From Clostridium manihotivorum (GTDB lineage: Bacteria; Bacillota; Clostridia; Clostridiales; Clostridiaceae), in the NCBI RefSeq assembly GCF_004015185.1, contig NZ_CP025746.1, positions 992,001 through 1,056,000 on the forward strand: a stretch of DNA of 64,000 nt, read 5' to 3'. Under the pieces are notes generated by a model. That model saw only the letters and a program-made list of their open reading frames with translations. It searched no databases and was not told where the DNA came from. Each line of letters starts with the position of its first letter. Positions within the stretch are counted from its first letter, which is position 1. Made by a program: the position numbers and the translations under genes. Positions 18,002 to 26,906 of this stretch are shown one piece after another.

Positions 18002-19123
18002 TTGTTAAGACAAGTGTTAAAGAATATAAGGACATATAAAGCAATGGCTTTAGTATTTATTATAATATTAGCTATTTGTCAGCTTTCAATAACCTTATTT
18101 GCAGTAGGGTATAAAAATACAGCTGAAGGCTTGAAGAAAGAAAATAATGGGTTGGAGAAGTCATCTATAGATTTTTACTATGGAAGTGGTTTGAAGGACA
18201 AAAGTTACCTTCTTAGTGTATTTGATTCTATTGATGATGCTATGCAATATAGATTAAAAGCTAATGTTTCTTTAAATAATATAGATGGAAAACCTTTATT
18301 ATATGTAGATCTATATAAAAATAATAAACCTATAGTACCAATACCTATAGTTGAAGGTAGTAATTTTACTAAGTCAGATATAAGTAATGGTGATTCTATA
18401 CTTATAGGCAAAGACCTATACAAACAAATAGGTTTAACTAGTAATGACAAAGTTTTGGATATATTAGGAAGAAGCTACAACATAAGAGGTGTTATGGGAA
18501 ATAAAAAGTATAAGACTAAGTTGGATTATTGTGTAATTTTAGCCTGTAATAAATTAAACAATGACTTAGCTAATGAGATACTTAGAAATAATGATTTTGA
18601 AATGATTCTAAATGGAAATGGTAATGAGGTATCAATTGCAAAATATATAAGTAATAAAATATATGAAAAGGAAGAACACCCTCAGGTTGAAGTAAAGGAC
18701 ATAGATAGTAATCAAGTTATTTTACTTAATGCATTTGGAGATAACTCATACTTTGTAGTATTGATTATAATGACCTATGCCTTAGCTATATCAGCTTGTA
18801 TATATATTACTAATTATATGATTAGGGTAATGGAAGCTAAGTTGTCTATAAGAATAGCTTTTGGAGGAAGTATCGTAAATACTATTAGCTTTGTGCTTCT
18901 CAATGTCCTATTTTTGTCCATAATAGCAACAGTTATAGCTATATTTGTACTTGTAATTATTAATTCCTATTTATCAAAGATAATTGAAGTAAGCTTCGGA
19001 TTATATTTGGACAATTTAATGATTTCAGCTATTTTATGTGTTGTTAATAGCATCTTTATTGTAGGAGTAAATTTATTTAATATTCTAAGGATAAATCCTT
19101 CATTGAATATTAACAAGCTCTAA
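18002..19123 (+). CDS. FtsX-like ABC transporter permease
   Basis: 373 residues from a TTG start preceded by AAGGAG at suitable spacing. An N-terminal helix (about 16-38) is followed by an extracytoplasmic domain of about 200 residues and three C-terminal helices (about 250-270, 300-325, 340-362). That is the FtsX/MacB half-permease plan. The C-terminus INPSLNINKL is the usual end of such permeases. It would work with the second permease (19141) and the ATPase (20375) in export or extraction of a peptide or lipid, or in antimicrobial resistance. The whole set lies between 53-bp direct repeats, so it may be an acquired unit. Confidence 0.82.
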   Translation: MLRQVLKNIRTYKAMALVFIIILAICQLSITLFAVGYKNTAEGLKKENNGLEKSSIDFYYGSGLKDKSYLLSVFDSIDDAMQYRLKANVSLNNIDGKPLLYVDLYKNNKPIVPIPIVEGSNFTKSDISNGDSILIGKDLYKQIGLTSNDKVLDILGRSYNIRGVMGNKKYKTKLDYCVILACNKLNNDLANEILRNNDFEMILNGNGNEVSIAKYISNKIYEKEEHPQVEVKDIDSNQVILLNAFGDNSYFVVLIIMTYALAISACIYITNYMIRVMEAKLSIRIAFGGSIVNTISFVLLNVLFLSIIATVIAIFVLVIINSYLSKIIEVSFGLYLDNLMISAILCVVNSIFIVGVNLFNILRINPSLNINKL

Positions 19124-19140
19124 GAATTTATGGAGGAAGA

Positions 19141-20370
19141 ATGAGACGCTTATTATTTAATTCTATTAAAAAAAGAAAATTCAGTATAGGGTTTATTCTA
19201 ATAAACCTAATTATAGCTGTAATAATTATGTATGATTTGTTGCATATGATGAAAATGAATGATTTGCAAAACAATATAATAAAGAACTACGTTGATTTAG
19301 ATACTACGATTTTACTCCAATACGAGGAATACAATAAAGATCTAAAGGATATGAAAAAAGACTTAGATAGTATAAGTGAATTCCTGAAGAATAAAGAGGT
19401 TAAAAATGGAGGTTATACTTACACAAACTATCAATTTAAAGAGTTAGCAGGTAATAAAAACTACATATATCTAAATGATAAGTTGTGGAAGAATGATACT
19501 TTAGGTTTAAAACCTATGGCATCTAAGCTTTTATATCTGGATAAGGATATAGTAAATATGATGCCTTATAAAGATAGCAAAGTTAAGCTTTTATATAGCA
19601 AGTCTTTTGATTATGTACCAGTGGTAGTAGGAGCAGCATATAAAGATATATTTAATATTGGGCAAGAGTTAACAGATGTTGAAGGGGTTAAGTATAAGAT
19701 AATAGCTTTCTTAGACAAGGATGCTAGTTGGATTAGTGCAGGAGATTTTTATAGACAAGTACCTAAAAGCTTAGACGATTACTTTGTAGTTCCGTATAAT
19801 ACAAAGACTGATTTTCAGTCTTTTGCTATCACTTCTATAGGAAAAAACTATATAGTCCAAGCTAAGGATAGAGCAAGTGCTGATAAGCTTACTACTGCTT
19901 TGCAACAGTTCGCCAATGAAAGAAAGATTAATATCAATCCATTAAGTACATATAGTCTTCTACTTGATGTAAAGCAGTCTAGGCAGGAATATATAAGATA
20001 TATGAGTGCAATAGCCTTAATAGTAATTGTTTTTGTAACTGTGATTGCTTCATTATCTATGATTATTTCTATAGATGAAAGAAAGGCTGATATTGCAGTT
20101 ATGATAACTCAGGGGGCAAGTAATAGGTTTTTATTAACTTATGTGTTTATTGAAAATGCAATTGTATTTTTATTGGCATTAATATTAGGGTTTGGGTTAA
20201 ACTTCTTATGTAAGAATGATAAGGTATTGTTCTTGTTTACTTATAAGAATATAGAGTTTAGGCCTATATTTATGGTTACAGGTATATTTCTAACCGTAGG
20301 TATCTTTTCAACATTATTACCTATAAAAAAAATTCTAAGTATAAATCCAAGTAAACTGATAATGGAGTGA
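19141..20370 (+). CDS. FtsX-like ABC transporter permease
   Basis: 409 residues with the same architecture as the preceding gene: an N-terminal helix (about 15-35), a large extracytoplasmic domain (about 40-275), then three helices (about 282-303, 330-350, 375-397) and the closing motif LSINPSKLIME. The conserved FtsX stretch ISIDERKADIAVMITQGAS sits between helices 2 and 3. It begins 17 nt after the upstream stop, behind GGAGGAAG. It is probably the partner half of the upstream permease. Confidence 0.83.
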   Translation: MRRLLFNSIKKRKFSIGFILINLIIAVIIMYDLLHMMKMNDLQNNIIKNYVDLDTTILLQYEEYNKDLKDMKKDLDSISEFLKNKEVKNGGYTYTNYQFKELAGNKNYIYLNDKLWKNDTLGLKPMASKLLYLDKDIVNMMPYKDSKVKLLYSKSFDYVPVVVGAAYKDIFNIGQELTDVEGVKYKIIAFLDKDASWISAGDFYRQVPKSLDDYFVVPYNTKTDFQSFAITSIGKNYIVQAKDRASADKLTTALQQFANERKININPLSTYSLLLDVKQSRQEYIRYMSAIALIVIVFVTVIASLSMIISIDERKADIAVMITQGASNRFLLTYVFIENAIVFLLALILGFGLNFLCKNDKVLFLFTYKNIEFRPIFMVTGIFLTVGIFSTLLPIKKILSINPSKLIME

Positions 20371-20374
20371 TGAC

Positions 20375-21058
20375 ATGGCTATAGAATTAAGAAAAATAAA
20401 TAAAATTTATGGTACTAAAAGTAACAAGTTCATGGCATTAGAAGATATAAATCTAACTATAGAAAAGGGAGAAATGGTAGCAATAATGGGGCCATCTGGT
20501 TCTGGAAAAACTACTTTGCTAAATATTATTGGACTTATGGACAAACCAACGGAAGGTACTTATATGCTAGAGGAAGAAGATACATCAGGTTTTAACAACT
20601 TAAAGCTTTCAAAATATAGGAATAAAAACATTGCTTTTATATTTCAAAACTTTGCACTTATAAACAATGAAACTGTGCTTGACAATGTTGTATTGCCTCT
20701 AAGCTTTAGAAAGCTGAAATCCGGTATAAAGAAAAAAATAGCTAATGAGGCTATAGAAGCAGTAGGTTTAAGTGATAAGGCAAAAAATAAAATTAAGGAA
20801 CTCTCTGGTGGACAAAAACAGAGAGTAGCAATTGCAAGAGCCATAGCTTCTGATGCTAATATTATTCTAGCTGATGAACCAACAGGAGCTTTGGATAGAA
20901 ATACTGGGCGAGATATTTTAGAAAAGCTTAAGCAATTAAATCAAAAAGGAAAGACGATAATCATAATAACTCATGACATATCTGTTACAGAGTTTTGTCA
21001 TAGAACTATTTGCATAGAGGATGGAAGAATAGTAGAAAAAGAAGCAATTTCTATTTAA
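20375..21058 (+). CDS. ABC transporter ATP-binding protein, MacB/LolD type
   Basis: 227 residues, the usual length for ATPases of FtsX-type permeases. Walker A is GPSGSGKTT (about 38-46), the Q-loop is FIFQNFALI, the signature is LSGGQKQRVA and Walker B with D-loop is ILADEPTGALD; the switch His is in ITHD. It starts 4 nt after the second permease and completes the module. The next sequence is the right copy of the 53-bp direct repeat. Confidence 0.93.
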   Translation: MAIELRKINKIYGTKSNKFMALEDINLTIEKGEMVAIMGPSGSGKTTLLNIIGLMDKPTEGTYMLEEEDTSGFNNLKLSKYRNKNIAFIFQNFALINNETVLDNVVLPLSFRKLKSGIKKKIANEAIEAVGLSDKAKNKIKELSGGQKQRVAIARAIASDANIILADEPTGALDRNTGRDILEKLKQLNQKGKTIIIITHDISVTEFCHRTICIEDGRIVEKEAISI

Positions 21059-21083
21059 GAGTTGCTTCTTTTTTCTATATAAA

Positions 21084-21136
21084 TATAAGGAATATATTTG
21101 ATTTAAAATGGCAGCCATAGTGGCTGCCTTATTATT
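21084..21136. repeat. 53-bp direct repeat, right copy with terminator
   Basis: Second copy of the repeat at 17565-17617 with one substitution. Its GGCAGCCA ... TGGCTGCC hairpin lies between the ABC module and the converging Old Yellow Enzyme gene and can serve both as terminator. The last few bases overlap the end of the latter gene. Confidence 0.85.
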
Positions 21137-22124
21137 GTAAGCTCTCTATAGCATTCTTTGCCCATTCAGAATCCTTAAGTATAGGTCTACCTACTCCTAT
21201 TAAGTCAGCCTTTTTACTTTCTAATAGTTGCTCTGCTGCTGTAGCGTCAACAACTCCACCAGTTAGTAATATTGGGGTAGATACTATCTTCTTAAGTTCT
21301 TCAGTTACAGGGTAGAAGTATCCTTGCTCATTGAAGTCAGGAACAGTGAAACCTCTAAAACCACCAGATATATCTAAGATAGAAACTCCAGCTTTTTCAA
21401 ATTCCTTAGCTGCAATTTTTGCATCTTCTAACTGACTTCCGCCATCGATGTAATCTAATGCTCCTAATCTAAGTAATACGGGAAAGTCGTGTCCTACAGC
21501 TTCCTTTACTGCCTTTATAACTTCTAAATGAATTCTTATTCTATTTAATATATCCCCGCCGTATTCATCAGTTCTTTTGTTGAATATTGGAGAGTAGAAC
21601 TGATTTAGTAGATAGCCATGGGCTGAGTGGATTTCTACAGCGTCAAAGCCAGCTTCTTTTACTCTTCTTGCAGCTTCAGCAAAGTCAGCTATTACCTTCT
21701 TAATATCTTCCTTAGACAGTTCTTTAGTTACGAGCTTAGTGTATGGATTCTCAATAGCAGAAGGTGCTTCTGGAGTTAATCCTGTTACCTCTTCCTTTGT
21801 AGAACCACCTGCATGATTTATTTGCATAACAGCTTTAGAACCATTGTTTTGAATAGTTTTTGCAAGTTTCTTTAGTGGTTCAATATCAGAATCTCTTGAT
21901 ATTGAAAGCTGGTGATTACTTGCCTTTCCTGCTTTTGAGATATAGCTGTGTTCTATGATTATCAATCCTATATATCCGCCTTTGGATTTTTCTTCATAGT
22001 AATTTACTATATCTTCTGTAAGTTCCCCATCTGATCCAGCCTTAGAGGTTGCCATAGGGGGCATTACCAAACGATTGGATAAGTTTAAAGAACCTATTTT
22101 TAATGAACTAAGTAAAACTGACAT
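21132..22124 (-). CDS. NADH:flavin oxidoreductase, Old Yellow Enzyme family
   Basis: 330 residues from the ATG at 22124, which follows AGGAGG with 7 nt spacing; an upstream in-frame GTG at 22130 is too close to that site. Typical for a single-domain, FMN-binding enzyme of the YqjM/NamA group: LSNRLVMPPMATSKAG at the N-terminus, INHAGG, the catalytic pair region EIHSAHGYLLNQF with YSPIFNKRTDEYGG, and the phosphate-binding end LIGVGRPIL. It should reduce activated alkenes with NAD(P)H in the cytoplasm. There is no iron-sulfur extension, so it is not a 2,4-dienoyl-CoA reductase. Single gene; the physiological substrate is unknown. Confidence 0.9.
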   Translation of the reverse strand: MSVLLSSLKIGSLNLSNRLVMPPMATSKAGSDGELTEDIVNYYEEKSKGGYIGLIIIEHSYISKAGKASNHQLSISRDSDIEPLKKLAKTIQNNGSKAVMQINHAGGSTKEEVTGLTPEAPSAIENPYTKLVTKELSKEDIKKVIADFAEAARRVKEAGFDAVEIHSAHGYLLNQFYSPIFNKRTDEYGGDILNRIRIHLEVIKAVKEAVGHDFPVLLRLGALDYIDGGSQLEDAKIAAKEFEKAGVSILDISGGFRGFTVPDFNEQGYFYPVTEELKKIVSTPILLTGGVVDATAAEQLLESKKADLIGVGRPILKDSEWAKNAIESLQ

Positions 22125-22301
22125 AAACACTCCTCCTAACTTGTATACGATTTAATTATATACTATTCAGATAAGAAAAGTATATAAAGATAAATAACTT
22201 AGATAAGAAAATACAAATTTTATTGGAAAGTAGTACGTTTGTGAAAGGTGAATTTAGAACTAACAACCATAGCTAAGTTTCCATTTATTTATAAAAAAAT
22301 C

Positions 22302-22362
22302 TTGCATAAATAGAGAATATAAATTATATTAATAAATAGAGTTGCAAATGCAAAGCATTCGC
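22302..22362 (+). promoter_or_regulatory. Promoter and palindromic operator of the znu operon
   Basis: TTGCAT (22302-22307), a 17-bp spacer and TATATT (22325-22330) form a good vegetative promoter. Just downstream of the expected transcription start, GCAAATGC-aaa-GCATTCGC (22344-22362) is a near-perfect palindrome that could be the operator for a zinc or manganese Fur-family repressor. Assignment to Zur is inferred from the genes controlled. Confidence 0.5.
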
Positions 22363-22385
22363 ATAAATGCTCAGGAGGGTTGATA

Positions 22386-23330
22386 ATGAATAAAAGTATG
22401 AAGAAGAAAGCTATAGGATTAATAGCTTTAGTAAGTTTAAGTGCATCAATTTTTGTGGGGTGCGGAAGTAAGAGCACTGGAAATAGTGCTGCTACAGAAA
22501 GTGAGCATAAAAAGCTACAAGTGTATACTAGCTTTTATGCAATGTATGATTTTACTAAAAAAATTGGAGGAGATAAGATTACAGTCACTAATTTAGTCCC
22601 AGCAGGAACAGAACCTCATGACTGGGAGCCAAGTACAACGGATGTTGCAAATTTGGAAAAGGCAAATGTATTGGTTTATAGTGGTGGTGGCATGGAACAC
22701 TGGATAGATAAAGTTTCTAAGACCCTTAAAAATGAAAAACTTATAAAGGTAGAGGCTTCAAAAGAAGTAAAGTTAATGGATAATCCAGAAAAAGATGAGG
22801 CGGATTTAAAATATGATCCTCATGTATGGCTTGATCCAATGAATGCAAAGAAGGAAATGGAGGCAATTAAGGAAGCTTTAATAAAAGCTGATGCTTCAAA
22901 CAAGGATTACTATGAAAGTAATTACGAGGAAAATGCTAAAAAATTAGATGACTTAGATAAGGAATTTAAAGCTGCAACTTCAAAGTTTAAGAAGAAGGAT
23001 ATAGTTGTAGCTCATCAGGCTTTTGGGTATATATGTGCTGCATATGGACTTAATCAAGTTCCTATAGAAGGCTTACAGGCTGATGCGGAACCTACAGCTG
23101 CAAAGATGGCTGAAATAGCTGATTTCGCTAAGAAAAATGATGTTAAGTATATATTCTATGAAGATTTAATAAGCCCTAAGGTTTCACAAGCTATAGCCAA
23201 AGAAATAGGAGCTAAAACAGAGGTTCTTAATCCATTAGAGGGGCTTGAAGATGAGGATATAAAAGCTGGTAAAGAATACTTCTCAGTAATGAGAGACAAT
23301 CTTGAAATGTTAAAAAAGGCCTTAGAGTAA
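22386..23330 (+). CDS. znuA: Zinc-type ABC transporter substrate-binding lipoprotein
   Basis: 314 residues from the ATG at 22386, 7 nt after AGGAGGG. A lipoprotein signal ends in FVGC. The cluster A-I fold is shown by PAGTEPHDWEPS (metal His), DPHVWLDP (metal His), VAHQAFGY (metal His) and YEDLISP. These are three conserved histidines plus an acidic ligand. The long His-rich loop of some ZnuA proteins is absent, so zinc or manganese are both possible; the neighbouring GTPase and COG3689 genes favour zinc. It captures the metal outside the membrane for the permease and ATPase encoded next. Confidence 0.87.
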   Translation: MNKSMKKKAIGLIALVSLSASIFVGCGSKSTGNSAATESEHKKLQVYTSFYAMYDFTKKIGGDKITVTNLVPAGTEPHDWEPSTTDVANLEKANVLVYSGGGMEHWIDKVSKTLKNEKLIKVEASKEVKLMDNPEKDEADLKYDPHVWLDPMNAKKEMEAIKEALIKADASNKDYYESNYEENAKKLDDLDKEFKAATSKFKKKDIVVAHQAFGYICAAYGLNQVPIEGLQADAEPTAAKMAEIADFAKKNDVKYIFYEDLISPKVSQAIAKEIGAKTEVLNPLEGLEDEDIKAGKEYFSVMRDNLEMLKKALE

Positions 23331-23356
23331 AACATAACTTAGGGTTAAAAATAAAT

Positions 23357-23378
23357 CAGTATACCTAGGTATATACTG
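23357..23378 (+). other. Hairpin in the znuA-znuC spacer
   Basis: CAGTATACCTAGGTATATAC plus TG forms a near-perfect 22-base palindrome between znuA and znuC, without a T run. It might stabilise the znuA message or lower downstream expression. Confidence 0.35.
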
Positions 23379-23399
23379 AAGCTAAAAGGGAGAAAAAAC

Positions 23400-24176
23400 A
23401 TGAATGAAGTTGTTAACATTAAAGATCTAAGCTTTAGTTATGGAGCATTACCTATCTTAAAAAATATAAGTTTTAAAGTTAATAAGGGAGAGTTTATTGG
23501 TATCATAGGAGCTAATGGTGAAGGAAAGAGTACTTTGATGAAGCTACTAACTAGATCTTTAATAGCTAATACTGGAGAAATTCAAATCTTAGGAGAAAAG
23601 CTAGAAGCCTTTAATGCTTGGGATAGAGTAGGATATCTATCACAAAAAGCAACTTCATTTAACTTAAGTTTTCCTGCAACTGTTGGAGAGGTAGTTGGTG
23701 CAAATTTATATAAAAAGATAGGGTTATTTAAACGTGCTAATAAGAATCATAAAGGGATGGTAGCTGAAGCTTTAGATAAAGTAGGAATGGCTGGATATGA
23801 AGATAGAATGATTGGTGCACTTTCAGGAGGACAACAGCAAAGAGTATTTATAGCCAGAATGCTGGTAAATGAACCAGAAATACTTCTTTTAGATGAACCT
23901 ACTGTTGGAGTAGATGCAAAGTCTCAAGAAATAATTTTATCTTTAGTTAAGAAGTTCAATAGGGAAAATGGTATTACAGTTATGATTATTTCTCATGACA
24001 TGAAAGCAATAGATGAGTACTGTAATAGAGTGCTAATACTGAAGGATGGAAGACTAAAGCAAAGATTTGAATATGACAATATAGGACTTGAGGGAAAAGA
24101 AGAACAGTCAGTAGATTATTCTTCTGACGGAATTGTTATAAAAACCTATTTAAGGACGGAGAAAGATATATGTTGA
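23400..24176 (+). CDS. znuC: Zinc-type ABC transporter ATP-binding protein
   Basis: 258 residues with Walker A GANGEGKST (about 38-46; Glu in place of the common Ala or Cys), signature LSGGQQQRVFIARML, Walker B ILLLDEPTVGVD and switch His in ISHDM. It powers metal uptake with the ZnuA and ZnuB proteins. It starts behind GGGAGAA, and its end overlaps the permease start by 7 nt, so translation is coupled. Confidence 0.88.
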   Translation: MNEVVNIKDLSFSYGALPILKNISFKVNKGEFIGIIGANGEGKSTLMKLLTRSLIANTGEIQILGEKLEAFNAWDRVGYLSQKATSFNLSFPATVGEVVGANLYKKIGLFKRANKNHKGMVAEALDKVGMAGYEDRMIGALSGGQQQRVFIARMLVNEPEILLLDEPTVGVDAKSQEIILSLVKKFNRENGITVMIISHDMKAIDEYCNRVLILKDGRLKQRFEYDNIGLEGKEEQSVDYSSDGIVIKTYLRTEKDIC

Positions 24177-25009
24177 GTATTTTTAGTTATGATTTTATGA
24201 TAAAGGCTTTTATAGTAGGTATTTTAATTTCTATAATAACTCCCTGTATAGGACTAACAATTGTTCTAAGAAGGTTTTCTATGCTTGGAGATGCTATTTC
24301 GCATAATTCCTTAGCTGGTGTAGCAGGAGGACTTATTATGGGAATTAATCCGGTGCTAGGCGCTATAGCCTTTTCTATAATCTCTACACTTGCAATAGAA
24401 AAGATAAGAAAATCCTTCTCAAAGTATTCGGAAATAGCAATAGCTGTAATAATGTCAACCGGAATTGGGCTTGCGGGAGTGCTATCCGGTTTTGTAAAAA
24501 ATAGTGCCAATTTTAATAGTTTTCTTTTTGGAAGTATAGTTGCAATAGAAGATTTTGAGCTCAAGCTAGTGGTGGGCTTGAGTATTGTGGTTATCATAGC
24601 AGTAGTGGCTTTGTATAAAGAGTTATTTTATATGAGTTTTGACGAAGAGGCAGCAAGGCTTGCAGGAATACCTGTAAGAACTATAAATTTCGTATTTATG
24701 ATATTAACTGCTTTAGCAATATCACTAGCGTCTAGAACTGTAGGAACTTTAGTTGTATCGTCTCTTATGGTTTTACCAGTTGCTTGCTCAATGCAGATAG
24801 CTAAAAGCTATAAAAAAACAATGGTATTGTCCATATTTTTTGCTATTAGTTTCACTATAACAGGTCTTTATCTATCTTATTACTGTAATCTGAGACCTGG
24901 TGGAACTATAGTACTTACAGGGGTGATTGTTCTTGTTGGCATAATCCTTACAAAGAATATAATTAATGCTTTTAGAGTTAAAAGAAAAGAAACTTATAGG
25001 TCAGCATAA
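24170..25009 (+). CDS. znuB: Zinc-type ABC transporter permease
   Basis: 279 residues, about eight membrane helices, ABC-3 family. The hallmark GDAISHNSLAGVAGG lies near residues 37-51, and SFDEEAARLAGIP is the cytoplasmic coupling region with the ATPase. It completes the uptake system and overlaps znuC by 7 nt. The third gene of a compact znuA-C-B operon. Confidence 0.9.
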   Translation: MLSIFSYDFMIKAFIVGILISIITPCIGLTIVLRRFSMLGDAISHNSLAGVAGGLIMGINPVLGAIAFSIISTLAIEKIRKSFSKYSEIAIAVIMSTGIGLAGVLSGFVKNSANFNSFLFGSIVAIEDFELKLVVGLSIVVIIAVVALYKELFYMSFDEEAARLAGIPVRTINFVFMILTALAISLASRTVGTLVVSSLMVLPVACSMQIAKSYKKTMVLSIFFAISFTITGLYLSYYCNLRPGGTIVLTGVIVLVGIILTKNIINAFRVKRKETYRSA

Positions 25010-25108
25010 AAAATAGTCTATTATTAAAAAAGCTGCCATATATTTATTAAAAATATATAAGACCAAACTTTTATAGGATAATAAATAGTTAAACTAAGGG
25101 TGGGAGTT

Positions 25109-26698
25109 ATGAAAACAAATATAATTCTGGTTACAGGTTTTTTAGGAGCAGGAAAGACATCATTTATAAATGGCTTATTAAGAGAGTCTTACCAACATAA
25201 GTCTAGGATAGTCGTGATACAGAAAGAAAAAGGCGAAGCAGTGATTAGTTCTGAATATGCCAAAGATAGTTCTGTAAATATAATAGATCATGAGAAGGAT
25301 AAGCCTATAACAATTAATTATTTGTATGAGATCATTAAAAAGTTTTCACCAGACACTTTGGTTATTGAGTGTAATGGCTTTGATAAGCTTGAACCAATAT
25401 TAGATATTGTAGACTCAAGGCAGTTACGAAAAGTAAGTTGTTTGAGTAACGTTATCAATTTAGTAGATGCAAAGGCCTTTAAAATGTATTTTACTAATTT
25501 GAAGAATAACACTGTTGAGCATATTTCTAACTGCGATCTATTGGTTGTAAATAAGGTATCTGATAAAGATGAAAAAGGTACTTTATATATAGAAAAAGTA
25601 GCTAAAAAGCTAAACAAAAATATAAAGCTGTTAGTAGGATTTCAGGATGAGAAAGATATATTGGAGGTATATGAGAGAAGTGCAAGGGTAAATAAATACT
25701 TAGAGTTTAATGGTTTTAACTTGGTAATATGTTTTCTTCTCGCAGTTTTCTTAGGATATTGTAGTTTTCTATTAACAAAGTGGACAAACATCCATGGCTT
25801 TAATTTTTCAAAAGTTCAAATATTTAGTACTGTGTTTTTAAGTATATTAATACAGGCTGTACCTTTTATTTTGGTAGGGGTTCTTTTCTCTTCAATTATT
25901 CAAGTTTTTGTAACTAGTGAGGTTTTAGGTAGATTTTTTCCGAAGAATCCAATTCTAGGCTTCCTTTTTGCCTTGATTAGTGGAGTGGCCTTACCGGTAT
26001 GTGACTGTGCAATAGTTCCAGTTGCATCTAGGCTTATAAAGAAGGGAATACCACTACCTATAGCTATAACCTTTATGCTTGCAGCACCAATAGTTAATCC
26101 CATAGCAATAGCCTCTACCTTGTATGCTTTTCCCAATCAACCTACAACAGCACTATATAGAATATATTTTGGAGCAACCATAGCTTTTTTTGTAGGACTA
26201 ATATTTTATATTTTTCCTGAAAAAGACGTAGCTTTAGATAGCCTAGATAACTTGGCTCAGTGTGAGTGTGCAGTATGTAGTGATTATTATGGTGGAACTA
26301 AGGGAATTGTAGAAAAGGTTAAAGCTATTTTTAAGCATTCAAGTATGGAATTTTTTCAAGTGGGTAAGTTCCTTATAATAGGAGCCTTTCTTTCATCGTT
26401 GCTGCAAGTTATGGTACCTAAAGATATCATTTTTAACCTAGGGGGAACCACTATAACCTCTCTGCTTGTTATGATGTTAGCTGCCTTCATACTGTCAGTG
26501 TGTTCTACCTCTGATGCCTTTATAGCTAGGACCTTTATTAATCAACTACCTTTTAGATCCGTTCTTGGCTTTATGGTAGTAGGGCCTATGATAGATATAA
26601 AAAACCTATCAATGCTGCTAGGAAACTTTAAAAAGAAATTTGTGGTTAAGGTAGTAGTACTTATATTCTTTGTAGCATTTGTAAGACTGACTATTTAA
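25109..26698 (+). CDS. CobW-like GTPase fused to COG0701 (ArsP/DUF318-type) permease
   Basis: 529 residues from the ATG at 25109 (AAGGG about 8 nt upstream). The N-terminal 200 residues are a COG0523/CobW-like GTPase: P-loop GFLGAGKTSF, NK in LLVVNKVSD. The CxCC metal-binding motif usual in this family is absent. About eight membrane helices follow (about 205-525), with PVCDCAIVPVA and LAAPIVNPIA, the signature of COG0701 permeases, and CSTSDAFIART near the end. A cytoplasmic loop has C-x-C-x2-C (QCECAVCSD). COG0523, COG0701 and COG3689 genes are known to cluster in zinc-related neighbourhoods; here it lies between znuACB and a COG3689-type gene. It probably handles a metal, but substrate and direction are unknown. 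Confidence 0.82.
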   Translation: MKTNIILVTGFLGAGKTSFINGLLRESYQHKSRIVVIQKEKGEAVISSEYAKDSSVNIIDHEKDKPITINYLYEIIKKFSPDTLVIECNGFDKLEPILDIVDSRQLRKVSCLSNVINLVDAKAFKMYFTNLKNNTVEHISNCDLLVVNKVSDKDEKGTLYIEKVAKKLNKNIKLLVGFQDEKDILEVYERSARVNKYLEFNGFNLVICFLLAVFLGYCSFLLTKWTNIHGFNFSKVQIFSTVFLSILIQAVPFILVGVLFSSIIQVFVTSEVLGRFFPKNPILGFLFALISGVALPVCDCAIVPVASRLIKKGIPLPIAITFMLAAPIVNPIAIASTLYAFPNQPTTALYRIYFGATIAFFVGLIFYIFPEKDVALDSLDNLAQCECAVCSDYYGGTKGIVEKVKAIFKHSSMEFFQVGKFLIIGAFLSSLLQVMVPKDIIFNLGGTTITSLLVMMLAAFILSVCSTSDAFIARTFINQLPFRSVLGFMVVGPMIDIKNLSMLLGNFKKKFVVKVVVLIFFVAFVRLTI

Positions 26699-26906
26699 GG
26701 CATTGGATTACTAATCAGTTAATTTAAATATGTAATTTAAGCAGACCAAAAGCATGAAAGTGTTTAAGTTTAGATGTTATTAATCAGCTTTATTAAATTA
26801 AGAGAGTGATTATTAGATACATTAATGAGCTTAGTTTAATAATTAATATTGCTACATCGTGTCCAATAGCTGAGGTTATATTATCTTAATAGTAGGAGGG
26901 TGTTAA

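Noticed and set aside
17565..21136. Integrative element with its own integrase
   Set aside because: The direct repeats look like attachment sites, but the enclosed DNA has only three transporter genes and no recombinase, so I report the repeats without calling an integrative element.
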